From NCBI GenBank assembly GCA_903957465.1, contig CAJBPJ010000255.1, positions 1 through 13,354 on the forward strand: 13,354 nucleotides of DNA, written 5' to 3'. This DNA is from an uncultured Opitutia bacterium (GTDB lineage: Bacteria; Verrucomicrobiota; Verrucomicrobiia; Opitutales; UBA953). Numbering within the stretch: the first letter of the stretch is position 1; each line of letters starts with the position of its first letter. Positions 1-7,192 of this stretch are shown piece by piece. Made by a program: the position numbers and the translations under genes. Below the pieces are notes generated by a model. The model saw nothing but the letters and a program-made list of their open reading frames with translations, ran no database searches and was not told the DNA's origin.

Positions 1-1023
1 GATGTCGAATTCCGTCTGGAATATAAAATTTCTCCCAAAGGCGACTCTGGTGTCTATCTTCGCAATGTTCCGCAGATACAGATTTGGGATCCTGAAGATA
101 AAGACGCATGGAAGCACGGAGCCAAAAAGGGTAGTGGGGGTCTTTGGAATAACAGCGGGGGTGCTCCAGGTAAGGACCCTTTGGTGAAAGCCGATAAACC
201 TGCCGGAGAATGGAATGCGATGCGCATTGTTCAAGTGGGTGCCCGCGTGAGTGTTTGGCTCAACGACCGGCTCGTCGTCGATCATGCGATATTGGAAAAC
301 TATTATGACCGTTCCAAAGCGATTCCGGACTTAGCACCATTATTACTGCAGTCGCATGGTACACCCACCCGTTGGCGTAATCTACGCGTGCGCGAAATTC
401 CTTCCGATGAAGCTAATCGTATTCTGGCTTCTCACGGACGCGAAGGGTTCGCTACGGTTTTTAATGGTAAAGATCTCACCGGTTGGAAGGGCGACACCAA
501 AGGCTACGGTGTGACAGACGGTGTGATTGTCTGCAATAAGGGTGGGAATCTTTACTACGATAAGGAGTTGTCGGATTTTGCGGTCAGGCTCGAAATTCGT
601 TTGCCCAAAGGTGGCAACAATGGCCTAGCGATTCGATCGCCAGGTAAGGGCAATGTTGCCTACGAAGGTATGTGTGAGTGTCAGGTATTGGATGATAATT
701 ATGAGAAGAATACCGGACAGAAGATTGATGTCCGGCAGGCCCACGGTTCGGCGTATGGCATGGTGGCAGCTCAGCGCGGCTACCAACGTCCCATTGGCCA
801 ATGGAACTTCCAAGAAGTGACAGTCGTTGGTCACACCCTTAAAGTGGAGCTCAACGGTTACCCCATTCTGAATGCCGATCTTTCGAAAGTTGATATGAAG
901 ACGGTGATGGCGAATTCACCTCATCCTGGAAAAGACCGCTTAAGCGGACTCTTTGGTTTCCTTGGTCATGGCGACCCTGTGGCCTTCCGCGAGATATCAG
1001 TGAAAGAAATTCCGAAGAAGTAA
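1..1023 (+). CDS. DUF1080 (3-keto-disaccharide hydrolase-like) protein, 5' partial
   Basis: The frame is open from base 1 and ends with TAA at 1021-1023, giving 340 visible residues; the start lies outside the window. Two consecutive DUF1080 modules are visible. The first is truncated, covers about residues 1-135 and includes YLRNVPQIQIWD near residue 20. The second starts near residue 149 with the characteristic FNGKDLTGWKG and ends at FREISVKEIP. DUF1080 is a concanavalin-like beta-sandwich fold; members act on or bind 3-keto-glycosides and other glycans and are greatly expanded in Planctomycetes and Verrucomicrobia. They are usually exported, but no signal peptide can be judged here. The second domain has the glycine- and aromatic-rich core but I cannot assign a substrate. 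The gene converges on a GH16 gene, so carbohydrate use is the shared theme; that link is inferred from position only. Confidence 0.85.
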   Translation, partial: DVEFRLEYKISPKGDSGVYLRNVPQIQIWDPEDKDAWKHGAKKGSGGLWNNSGGAPGKDPLVKADKPAGEWNAMRIVQVGARVSVWLNDRLVVDHAILENYYDRSKAIPDLAPLLLQSHGTPTRWRNLRVREIPSDEANRILASHGREGFATVFNGKDLTGWKGDTKGYGVTDGVIVCNKGGNLYYDKELSDFAVRLEIRLPKGGNNGLAIRSPGKGNVAYEGMCECQVLDDNYEKNTGQKIDVRQAHGSAYGMVAAQRGYQRPIGQWNFQEVTVVGHTLKVELNGYPILNADLSKVDMKTVMANSPHPGKDRLSGLFGFLGHGDPVAFREISVKEIPKK

Positions 1024-1044
1024 TTCGGCGCTTCCGATTACTTC
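1017..1044. terminator. Hairpin between convergent genes, possible bidirectional terminator
   Basis: GAAGTAAT-TCGG pairs with CCGA-TTACTTC around a CGCTT loop, giving 11 base pairs with one bulged T. Both convergent stop codons lie in the stem: TAA at 1021-1023 on the plus strand, and TAA on the minus strand at 1038-1040. There is no clear U tract on either side, so factor-independent termination would be weak; the symmetry still fits a transcriptional buffer between the two genes. Confidence 0.45.
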
Positions 1045-1808
1045 GGGACGCGTTCCCAAGCTTTCACCCAATCGACTTCAAAGAGATTGGTTGACTGGCT
1101 TTTTGATCCATAGCCAGTGGCAGGACGCTCGCCATTCCAGCTTTTGATATTCGATTCGCTCGTTAAGAGAATAAACTCCGGTGCACGTGATGCAGGGCAG
1201 GTGGTATCGGTCGCAACAATCTGCCCATCGCGGCTGAAGCGATAGCCCGTGGCGTCCCACTCTACGCCATAAGTATGCCATTCTCCCCCGACTCTATTTT
1301 TAAAATGTTTAGAACTGATACGTTTCTCGGTGGGTGATCCATAGGGACCCCAGTGCAAAGCATATTGGTATTCACCTTTCATCACGCCAGTGGTCTCCAT
1401 GATATCGATCTCCACCCCATCCATCGGTGCGCCGGCAGCTTTACCTGATTTGCCGTAAGTCTGAGATTGTGCCCAAAAGGCTACTTGAGTGCCGGGCAAG
1501 ACGTTGAAGCGACAACGGGCTTCAAGTTTGCCCATGACGACTTCGACTTTGCGGCGTGTAGTGACGAACCCGCAAAGCGTTTTCCCCTCTGGATTTGTCC
1601 AAGTCGTTATGACTAACTTTCCATTACGTACATCCACCGCTTCAGCCGAATTAATAGCATCTCGGCGTTTCCCGGTTTCGATGTTCCAGATCTTAGGGTT
1701 AAGAGATGTACCCTCAAAGTTCTCTTCGAGTACGAGTTTATAGTCTGCCGTCGCTGCATTGGCAGCAATCGTCAGTACATAAAGACCCGAGAGCGCGCGC
1801 AGGACCAT
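1038..1808 (-). CDS. Secreted GH16-family glycoside hydrolase
   Basis: The protein has 256 residues. Residues 1 to about 20 form a signal peptide (MVLRALSGLYVLTIAANA), so the mature protein should be exported. The GH16 catalytic signature ExDxxE is present as EIDIMET, with Glu133 (nucleophile), Asp135 and Glu138 (acid/base) by family analogy. The beta-jelly-roll landmarks GKLEARCRF before it and GEWHTYGVEW after it are also present. GH16 enzymes cleave beta-1,3/1,4-glucans, laminarin, agar, carrageenan or porphyran; the exact substrate cannot be read here. The length is that of a single catalytic domain with no carbohydrate-binding module. The ATG start has a good GAGG Shine-Dalgarno sequence (bases 1817-1820) eight bases upstream. 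The gene starts 30 bases after the lexA stop on the same strand, so read-through from lexA is plausible. Alternative members of the fold (lectin-like, non-catalytic) are unlikely given the intact triad. Confidence 0.88.
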   Translation of the reverse strand: MVLRALSGLYVLTIAANAATADYKLVLEENFEGTSLNPKIWNIETGKRRDAINSAEAVDVRNGKLVITTWTNPEGKTLCGFVTTRRKVEVVMGKLEARCRFNVLPGTQVAFWAQSQTYGKSGKAAGAPMDGVEIDIMETTGVMKGEYQYALHWGPYGSPTEKRISSKHFKNRVGGEWHTYGVEWDATGYRFSRDGQIVATDTTCPASRAPEFILLTSESNIKSWNGERPATGYGSKSQSTNLFEVDWVKAWERVPK

Positions 1809-1838
1809 TGGAGCATCCTCGCAAACTTTGCCAATGCG

Positions 1839-2495
1839 TCAAATCTTCCGAACGACCGAACGGGCAATACCTTGAACGATTAACTCCGTAACTGGGAAGA
1901 GTTCGGGGTAAGCTTGATTTTCTGCCTTCAGGTAAGTTTTGCCACCTTGACGTACGAGACGCTTAAGAGTGGTTTCGCCGTCGATCAGTGCAGCCACAAT
2001 ATCTCCGGGTTTAGGTTGACCAGGTTCGATGACAACCATGTCGCCGTCAAAAATTTGGGCATCGATCATGCTGTCGCCGCGCACACGCAAGGCGAAGGAC
2101 TGAGGGGCACGACGGCGTGAACCTTCTTGGATGGGTACTTGGAGTTGATCGAGGACTCCTGAGGATTCGGTATAGTCGGGGAAGCCGGCAGCGATGGACC
2201 CCATGACAGGGAGGTCGCCAAGTGCGATAGCGTCTTCGCCTGGACCTTCGAACTGGATGACAACCGAGCCGCTTTTGGCCTCGGCCGTGGGAATGTGATA
2301 AGCACGGGCAGCACCGGGCACGCGCTCGAGTACACCCTTGCGTTCTAGGGCCTGTAGATGCCCGTAGACGGCATTTGTGCTCGCGAACTTGAAGTGGGCT
2401 TGGATATCGCGGATCGAGGGCCAGTAGGAGTTCTTAGCGATATGCTTCTGCATAAACTCCAGAATGGCTTTTTGGCGGTCGGTGAGTGCTTCCAT
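1839..2495 (-). CDS. lexA: LexA SOS repressor
   Basis: LexA represses DNA-damage genes and self-cleaves when stimulated by RecA filaments. The N-terminal winged helix begins at MEALTDRQKAILEF and carries the recognition region PSIRDIQAHF...STNAVYGHLQALERKG. The C-terminal S24 peptidase domain has the Ala-Gly scissile bond in SIAAGF (Ala103-Gly104), the catalytic serine in RGDSM (Ser142) and the catalytic lysine in TTLKRL (Lys178). All key residues are present, so it should be self-cleavable. I place the start at 2495 because LexA proteins usually begin just before LTxRQ, which gives 218 residues. In-frame ATGs at 2525 and 2564 would add 10 or 23 residues; none of the three has a Shine-Dalgarno sequence. 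The gene is divergent from an rRNA methyltransferase gene and is followed by GH16. I see no clear CTGT-N8-ACAG or GAAC-N4-GTTC type operator upstream. Confidence 0.92.
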   Translation of the reverse strand: MEALTDRQKAILEFMQKHIAKNSYWPSIRDIQAHFKFASTNAVYGHLQALERKGVLERVPGAARAYHIPTAEAKSGSVVIQFEGPGEDAIALGDLPVMGSIAAGFPDYTESSGVLDQLQVPIQEGSRRRAPQSFALRVRGDSMIDAQIFDGDMVVIEPGQPKPGDIVAALIDGETTLKRLVRQGGKTYLKAENQAYPELFPVTELIVQGIARSVVRKI

Positions 2496-2635
2496 GAACG
2501 GATGGTCAGGTGAAAGAGCGTTCATGTCAAGGGGTAAACTACTGCCCAAAGAGCCTAGTGCCATCTAGACCCATCGACTCATGTGCTCGGATTTTACTTC
2601 CTGCTTCTTGGGCAAGGCTCAATACATCTCTTGCT

Positions 2636-3202
2636 ATGTCTCGTAAGCCCATTGCCCGAGTTAACCGTCACGCGAAGTCGTTGGTCCCCCTGAAGCTTTT
2701 TGAGGATGCAGACATCCCAGAACTTCTCGAAGGTCTAAAGGATCCGCTCGTGTTGGTGCTCGATGGTATTCAGGACCCACACAATTTAGGTGCACTATTG
2801 CGAACAGCAGACTGTGCCGGTTGCGCCTTCGTCGTCATCACCCGTCGAAACTCCGCCCCGATTACGGAAACGGTACGTCGCGTGGCGGTCGGTGCTGCGG
2901 AAAATCTGCCGATTGTTTTGGCGAACAACCTGCGTAACGCCCTCGATAAATTAAAAGAAGCCGGTGTTTGGGTTGCGGGCACGAGTGACCATAAGGCGAG
3001 CCAGTCGCTCTATAACGCGAAACTCACGGGACCTTTAGCGATTGTTTTAGGTGCAGAGGGTGATGGCATTCGCCACCTGACTGCTGAGACCTGCGATTTA
3101 TTGGTAAGCATCCCGATGCTCGGCACGGTGCCTTGCTTGAATGTTTCGGTGGCAGCCGGCGTCTGTCTCTTCGAAGTGCTCCGCCAGCGCGGTAAGCGTT
3201 AA
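2636..3202 (+). CDS. SpoU-family RNA 2'-O-methyltransferase (RlmB/TrmH type)
   Basis: The protein has 188 residues. The three SPOUT motifs are clear: motif 1 LDGIQDPHNLGALLRTADCAG (residues 42-62, with Asn50 and Arg56), motif 2 VLGAEGDGIRHLT (residues 137-149) and motif 3 IPMLGTVPCLNVSVAAG (residues 159-175). Such trefoil-knot enzymes transfer a methyl group from S-adenosylmethionine to a ribose 2'-OH. Motif 3 most resembles RlmB, which methylates a guanosine in 23S rRNA, but TrmH/TrmL-like tRNA targets cannot be excluded. The usual roughly 80-residue L30e-like substrate-binding domain of RlmB is missing; only about 35 residues precede the knot. I chose the ATG at 2636. The frame is open back to 2510, but the extra 42 residues do not resemble that domain and would overlap lexA. 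There is no Shine-Dalgarno sequence. Confidence 0.85.
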   Translation: MSRKPIARVNRHAKSLVPLKLFEDADIPELLEGLKDPLVLVLDGIQDPHNLGALLRTADCAGCAFVVITRRNSAPITETVRRVAVGAAENLPIVLANNLRNALDKLKEAGVWVAGTSDHKASQSLYNAKLTGPLAIVLGAEGDGIRHLTAETCDLLVSIPMLGTVPCLNVSVAAGVCLFEVLRQRGKR

Positions 3203-3212
3203 AAAATCCCGC

Positions 3213-3215
<3 letters not shown>
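3184..3215. terminator. Possible terminator between the methyltransferase gene and tRNA-Lys
   Basis: An inverted repeat, CCAGCG (3184-3189) and CGCTGG (3210-3215), encloses the methyltransferase stop codon. Seen from the minus strand, the tRNA-Lys(CUU) CCA end is followed after six bases by a T6 run (3206 down to 3201), which could end the tRNA transcript. The right arm overlaps the tRNA 3' end, so the stem itself may not form in the primary transcript. Confidence 0.3.
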
Positions 3216-3287
<72 letters not shown>

Positions 3288-3386
3288 AGACAGCGAGGAA
3301 GTGATGAGTGCAAAGCGGAGCCGATGGTTCAAGCGAAAAGAAGCTTCACCACGCGTTCGTGTGGCTGGTGTCGCTTCGATTCTGCC
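3288..3386 (-). other. Foldable 99-nt spacer between the two tRNA-Lys genes
   Basis: No gene is visible. Several complementary arms are present: CACG (3350-3353) with CGTG (3358-3361) around CGTT, CACC (3347-3350) with GGTG (3367-3370), GAAGC (3340-3344) with GCTTC (3373-3377), and AAGCGA (3331-3336) with TCGCTT (3371-3376). The spacer would be part of a dicistronic tRNA precursor, so the hairpin could be a processing signal. This is inference. Confidence 0.35.
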
Positions 3387-3461
3387 TGGTGGCCCGACGG
3401 GGACTTGAACCCCGAACCAATTGATTAAAAGTCAACTGCTCTACCATTGAGCTATCGGGCC
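3387..3461 (-). tRNA. tRNA-Lys (anticodon UUU)
   Basis: This is a 75-nt cloverleaf on the minus strand: acceptor GGCCCGA/TCGGGCC, D arm GCTC/GAGC, anticodon stem GTTGA/TCAAT with loop CTTTTAA (anticodon TTT at 3427-3429), T arm CGGGG/CCCCG, discriminator A and an encoded CCA. It decodes AAA and, by wobble, AAG. It is the promoter-proximal gene of the tRNA pair. Confidence 0.96.
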
Positions 3462-3472
3462 TAAGGCAGGTC

Positions 3473-3481
3473 GCTATACCA
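3473..3481 (-). promoter_or_regulatory. Possible extended -10 promoter for the tRNA-Lys pair
   Basis: On the minus strand TGGTATAGC matches an extended -10 (TGn followed by TATAGC, plus-strand 3473-3478). It ends about a dozen bases before the mature 5' end of tRNA-Lys(UUU). No convincing -35 is seen at normal spacing. The element sits at the edge of the hairpin behind asd. Confidence 0.35.
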
Positions 3482-3502
3482 CGCTACCAAAGGGCGGCGT
3501 GG
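3479..3502 (-). terminator. Hairpin downstream of asd
   Basis: CCACGC (3479-3484) and GCGTGG (3497-3502) form a six-pair GC-rich stem 18 bases past the asd stop on the minus strand. No U tract follows, so it may be only a weak terminator or an RNA stabiliser. asd transcripts might continue into the tRNA genes. Confidence 0.35.
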
Positions 3503-3519
3503 CAAGCGAAAGTCGAAGG

Positions 3520-4539
3520 TTAAGTGATACGAAGTTTACCGCGGGCGACCAAGGCCTCGGCTATCTGTACCGCATTGAGGGCTGCACCCTTCCAAAGTTG
3601 GTCACCGCAGATCCACAGAGAGAGTCCGTTGTCGAAGAGTGAATCCTTGCGCAGACGACCGACGCCACACTTCTCCTTGCCTGCGTAATCTAAAGGCATC
3701 GGGTAGGTCTTGGTGGAAGGGTTGTCACACAGTTCTGTGCCTGGGAATTCGTTGATGACGCGACGCGCGACTGCGAGGTCCACGGGACGTTCAAATTCTG
3801 CACTAATGGCAATGGAGTGTGCACGGAAGACGGGCACGCGCACGCAGGTAGTGGTCACTCGCAGGGTGGGGTGCCCGAGAATCTTCCGACCTTCATGGAG
3901 CATCTTCATCTCTTCCTTGGTATAGCCGTCTTCGAGGAAGCTATCGACGTGAGGGATCACGTTGAAGGCAATTGTGTGTGGGTAAACCTTGGGTGGTGAG
4001 CTTTCGCCCTTTGCCCAGGCACGTACTTGTGTGTCGAGTTCACGCATCGCTTCCGCTCCGGTGCCTGAGACCGCTTGATACGTTGAAGCCACAAAGCGCT
4101 TGAGACCAAATGCGCGGTGCAGCGGGGTTAATCCCATTAAAGCTATCGCTGTGGAACAGTTGGGATTCGCAATAATACCACGGTGTGCATCGAGGGCCTC
4201 GGCATTAATTTCGGGCACGACCAGTGGGACGTCGCTCTGCATCCGGAATGCCGACGAATTGTCGATGACGGTGCAACCGCGCTTAACTGCCTCATGTGCC
4301 AAGGCGAGTGAGACTGAACCGCCAGCACTAAAGATCGCAAAATCAAGCCCAGCAAAAGCATCAGGGGTGGCTTCTTGAATGACCCAGTCTTTGCCGCCGA
4401 AAGATACTTTGCCGCCGGCTGAACGGGCCGAGGCGAGGGGGCGGAGTTCCGCTACGGGAAATTTCCGTTGTGATAAAAGTGCGAGGAGCTCTTGACCGAC
4501 CGCGCCAGTCACGCCCACGATACCGATACGATATGCCAT
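3520..4539 (-). CDS. asd: Aspartate-semialdehyde dehydrogenase
   Basis: The enzyme reduces beta-aspartyl phosphate to aspartate semialdehyde using NADPH. This is the branch point to lysine/diaminopimelate, threonine and methionine, so it also feeds peptidoglycan. The protein has 339 residues, the usual family length. The Rossmann motif GVTGAVGQ is at residues 9-16, the catalytic cysteine in NPNCSTAI is Cys128, and the proton-relay histidine in RVPVFRAHS is His241. The dimerisation domain follows the cysteine. I chose the ATG at 4539 because MAYRIGIVGVTG is the typical N-terminus; the frame is open to 4644, but the extra 35 residues are Arg/Pro-rich and unlike the family. No Shine-Dalgarno sequence is present. 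The start overlaps the divergent L,D-transpeptidase start. Two tRNA-Lys genes lie downstream on the same strand. Confidence 0.95.
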   Translation of the reverse strand: MAYRIGIVGVTGAVGQELLALLSQRKFPVAELRPLASARSAGGKVSFGGKDWVIQEATPDAFAGLDFAIFSAGGSVSLALAHEAVKRGCTVIDNSSAFRMQSDVPLVVPEINAEALDAHRGIIANPNCSTAIALMGLTPLHRAFGLKRFVASTYQAVSGTGAEAMRELDTQVRAWAKGESSPPKVYPHTIAFNVIPHVDSFLEDGYTKEEMKMLHEGRKILGHPTLRVTTTCVRVPVFRAHSIAISAEFERPVDLAVARRVINEFPGTELCDNPSTKTYPMPLDYAGKEKCGVGRLRKDSLFDNGLSLWICGDQLWKGAALNAVQIAEALVARGKLRIT

Positions 4540-5090
4540 CCGAGGAAGCCGAGAGGTTGTTAGGGTTAATCGAGGAGCGCCGAAAGGCACTCTTACTCGA
4601 TACCTCGGACGATTGCCTCGTTGTATCGGTTGTCCAGCAAACATTAGACCACTTTCGCTCCGGGAAGCATTTACGGACTTATAAGGTCAGTACCGCACGT
4701 GCAGGGATCGGTTGCGTAGCTGACTCATTATGCACACCCACGGGGCTCCACCGCATACTCGAGAGGATTGGTGCAGGCGCATCGCACGGCATGGTATTTA
4801 AAGCGCGCGTACCCACGGGCACGCTCTCCAAGGATTGGTCGACACCGGACGACAACTTAATCACCACGCGGATTCTACGTCTCGATGGTTTGGAAGCAGG
4901 TTATAACAAAGGGAAGAACGCGCAGGGGCAGTCGGTGGATACGCATTCACGCTTTGTGTATATTCATGGGACGAACCAGGCGGCCAAACTTGGACAGCCG
5001 AATAGTCATGGCTGTATCTTGCTTTCAGATGACGATGTTACGGAACTGTTCGATGCCGTACCGTCGGGTGCTCTCGTCTATATCGCTTAA
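4533..5090 (+). CDS. L,D-transpeptidase (YkuD domain) protein
   Basis: The protein has 185 residues. The YkuD catalytic signature is complete: HGTN (His145), then SHGCILLS with Cys161 as nucleophile. These enzymes make 3-3 crosslinks in peptidoglycan or attach proteins to it, and act outside the cytoplasmic membrane. Conserved residues upstream of the signature, TPTGLHRI (about residues 68-75), match family members of the ErfK/YbiS type. Odd for an extracytoplasmic enzyme, no signal peptide or membrane helix is visible; the N-terminus MPSEEAERLLGLIEERRK is charged and helical. The ATG at 4533 is the only ATG before the domain; a GTG at 4470 would extend into asd antisense without adding a signal. 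There is no Shine-Dalgarno sequence. The gene is divergent from asd and convergent with mrdA, so it sits among wall genes. Confidence 0.88.
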   Translation: MPSEEAERLLGLIEERRKALLLDTSDDCLVVSVVQQTLDHFRSGKHLRTYKVSTARAGIGCVADSLCTPTGLHRILERIGAGASHGMVFKARVPTGTLSKDWSTPDDNLITTRILRLDGLEAGYNKGKNAQGQSVDTHSRFVYIHGTNQAAKLGQPNSHGCILLSDDDVTELFDAVPSGALVYIA

Positions 5091-5104
5091 GCAACTATAC
5101 TGAA

Positions 5105-7192
5105 TCACTCTCCAGGCTCTTCTTCGGGTTCTTCCGCAGGCGTAGCAGCAGGCATCTCACGTTTCATCCAAGCTAAGAGCATACCTTTGGCGACTGGGCC
5201 AGCAGTAGCACCGCCCCAACTCGTCATATCTTCACCTTCAATACAGACCACAAAGGCGACACGCGGATTATCCGCCGGCGCAAAACCTAGGGTCCATGCT
5301 AAGTGTGCCTTTTGGCCGTCGCGGAAATACTCAGCGGTGCCAGTTTTGGCGGCGATGCGCATACCAGGAATCTCTACAGGCTTCGCGGTGCCTTCTTCGA
5401 CACAACGAGCCATGCCTTCGATGAATGTCGATCGCTGCATGGCAGTAAGGCCCGTAACCTCATTTCCTTTTTGTGAAAGTTGGCGTCCGGGGTCGTGAAT
5501 GAGTGTGAGATTGGTTCGCGTCTCATTGCGTGCGAAGGAGGCAATGAATGCTGCCATGTGGAGTGGAGTCGTGCGAAACAGTCCTTGTCCGATAGATGAG
5601 TTAGCGGTGTCTCCTTGTGTCCAGGAAGTGCCTTCACGTTTTTGCTTAACTGCAGGCGAAGGGATAATCATACCTCGAGCGATTTCTCGGTATTCCGCTA
5701 AGCCATCGATTGGGGATACCAACAGTGGTTCATCGAGACCAAAGCGTTTAGCCTCAGCGGCAATACGCTCGATGCCGGTTCTCATGCCCACTTGGTAATT
5801 CCAAACATTACATGAAACGATGAGCATCTTCTCAAGGTCTGTAGGTCCGTACCCTTCGGGGGTGTGTTCTGGGTAGGCACGGTTGCCGATCATTTCAAAG
5901 GGACCGCAATCTAGTACGGAGTCATAGCGCACTGCGCCACAACGCAGGCCGGCAATCGCATTGATAAGTTTGAAGGTTGAGCCTGGAGGGTAGAGGCCTT
6001 GGGTCGCTCGGTTAATCCAGCCACCGCGATCAGATATATCGTCGTAATATTCGGAACTAATACGCCCAACCATGCGATTTGGGTCAAAACTCGGTGCAGT
6101 GGCCATGGCGAGAATTTCCCCTGTCTCGACGTCAATCATGGCGGCCGCACCGTTGAGCGGTCGGCCGTAGGGATCTTTGACTGAATTCAAAAGCTGCTCA
6201 GCTGCCCGCTGGATGTCTTTGTCGATCGACAACACGATATGCGAACCCTGCTTGGGATCTTTGCGTCCAAGTAATTTACGGGTGTAGCCCATAATATTAC
6301 GTTCCCAAATTTGGTAGCCGGAGGTGCCCGCAAGTACGCCCTCGAATGTTAGTTCAATCCCGCGCTCTCCGGTTAGGACCTTGTCGCTCGTGAAACTGTT
6401 GATGCCGAGATTATACTTTTCACCTAATTGGGTACGTAGGTCCGCTGCTTTTTGGGCCGCACCTGTAGTGCCATTGGTATCTTCAACGCTTTTGTGTTCG
6501 CGCACATAACCAAGAATGTGCGCAGCCGATTCGCCCTCGGGGTAATAGCGCACAATTTCATGGTCGAGACGGAGAACGTCATCATTGGGCATTTGCTCGA
6601 CAAAGCGGGCAAACATTTCGTCGGTGTTTTTGCTAACGGCACCGAGATCAGCGACGACTTGGAAAGGAAATGTCCGTCGATCGCGGATATGGACAGCCAG
6701 GGACTTTGCATTAACCTGCAAGTTGATAGGTTTTTGACGGGTCGAAAGGGCCCGGTTTACTTTATCCAGCAAGCCTTGGACGATATTCAGGCGTGCTTGG
6801 TTGAGTAATGCTTCGAGGTCAGGCTTGACGCTCGGATTGCTCGCTTTGGCTTGGAGATTGAGTCGTCGCTGTTCGCGTAAAATTGGCCCACGGAGTTTAC
6901 CGAGATCTATATTAACACTCATCCGCACCCGATTGTCCGCTAAGATGTAACCATTACGGTCGTAGATACGGCCGCGGGTACCGGGAATGATGATGGCATG
7001 GCGAATCTGTCGTTCGTGCTGATTGGTAAAAAGGTCGCCTTGGATGAGCTGCCGATAAACTAATCCTAGAAGCAAATAGGTGAGACCTGCTGCCCCGATG
7101 ATCGTTAACTTCAGTACGCGCGAGCGATTGCTCCGAGCCGAAGGCACGAGTGTGACGGAGCTGTCATCGGGGTCTGGTTTCGGCGCGATCAT
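5105..7192 (-). CDS. mrdA: Penicillin-binding protein 2 (class B, elongasome transpeptidase)
   Basis: The protein has 695 residues. The order is a short cytoplasmic N-terminus, a membrane anchor at about 27-47, the class B pedestal motif RGRIYDRNGYILADN (residues 74-88), then the transpeptidase domain with SxxK as STFK (Ser405 nucleophile, Lys408), SxN as SCN (460-462) and KTG (616-618). It crosslinks peptidoglycan during lateral-wall growth together with RodA and the MreBCD scaffold. It ends in an acidic Pro/Glu tail (PAEEPEEEPGE) not typical of the enzyme core. The ATG at 7192 overlaps the mreD stop as ATGA and has AGGA (7196-7199) upstream, so translation is probably coupled. No rodA follows; instead a convergent L,D-transpeptidase gene ends 14 bases away. 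Confidence 0.95.
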   Translation of the reverse strand: MIAPKPDPDDSSVTLVPSARSNRSRVLKLTIIGAAGLTYLLLGLVYRQLIQGDLFTNQHERQIRHAIIIPGTRGRIYDRNGYILADNRVRMSVNIDLGKLRGPILREQRRLNLQAKASNPSVKPDLEALLNQARLNIVQGLLDKVNRALSTRQKPINLQVNAKSLAVHIRDRRTFPFQVVADLGAVSKNTDEMFARFVEQMPNDDVLRLDHEIVRYYPEGESAAHILGYVREHKSVEDTNGTTGAAQKAADLRTQLGEKYNLGINSFTSDKVLTGERGIELTFEGVLAGTSGYQIWERNIMGYTRKLLGRKDPKQGSHIVLSIDKDIQRAAEQLLNSVKDPYGRPLNGAAAMIDVETGEILAMATAPSFDPNRMVGRISSEYYDDISDRGGWINRATQGLYPPGSTFKLINAIAGLRCGAVRYDSVLDCGPFEMIGNRAYPEHTPEGYGPTDLEKMLIVSCNVWNYQVGMRTGIERIAAEAKRFGLDEPLLVSPIDGLAEYREIARGMIIPSPAVKQKREGTSWTQGDTANSSIGQGLFRTTPLHMAAFIASFARNETRTNLTLIHDPGRQLSQKGNEVTGLTAMQRSTFIEGMARCVEEGTAKPVEIPGMRIAAKTGTAEYFRDGQKAHLAWTLGFAPADNPRVAFVVCIEGEDMTSWGGATAGPVAKGMLLAWMKREMPAATPAEEPEEEPGE

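Noticed and set aside
2526..2635. Classical LexA operator between lexA and the methyltransferase gene
   Set aside because: No CTGT-N8-ACAG, GAAC-N4-GTTC or TGTTC-N4-GAACA match is visible; CTTGGGCAAG at 2607-2616 is too short to call.
4540..4644. N-terminal extension of asd by 35 codons
   Set aside because: The residues are Arg/Pro-rich, unlike the family, and precede the canonical N-terminus MAYRIGIVG.
6452..6808. Plus-strand open frame of 118 codons inside mrdA
   Set aside because: It lies wholly antisense to a well-supported PBP2 gene and shows no recognisable domain.
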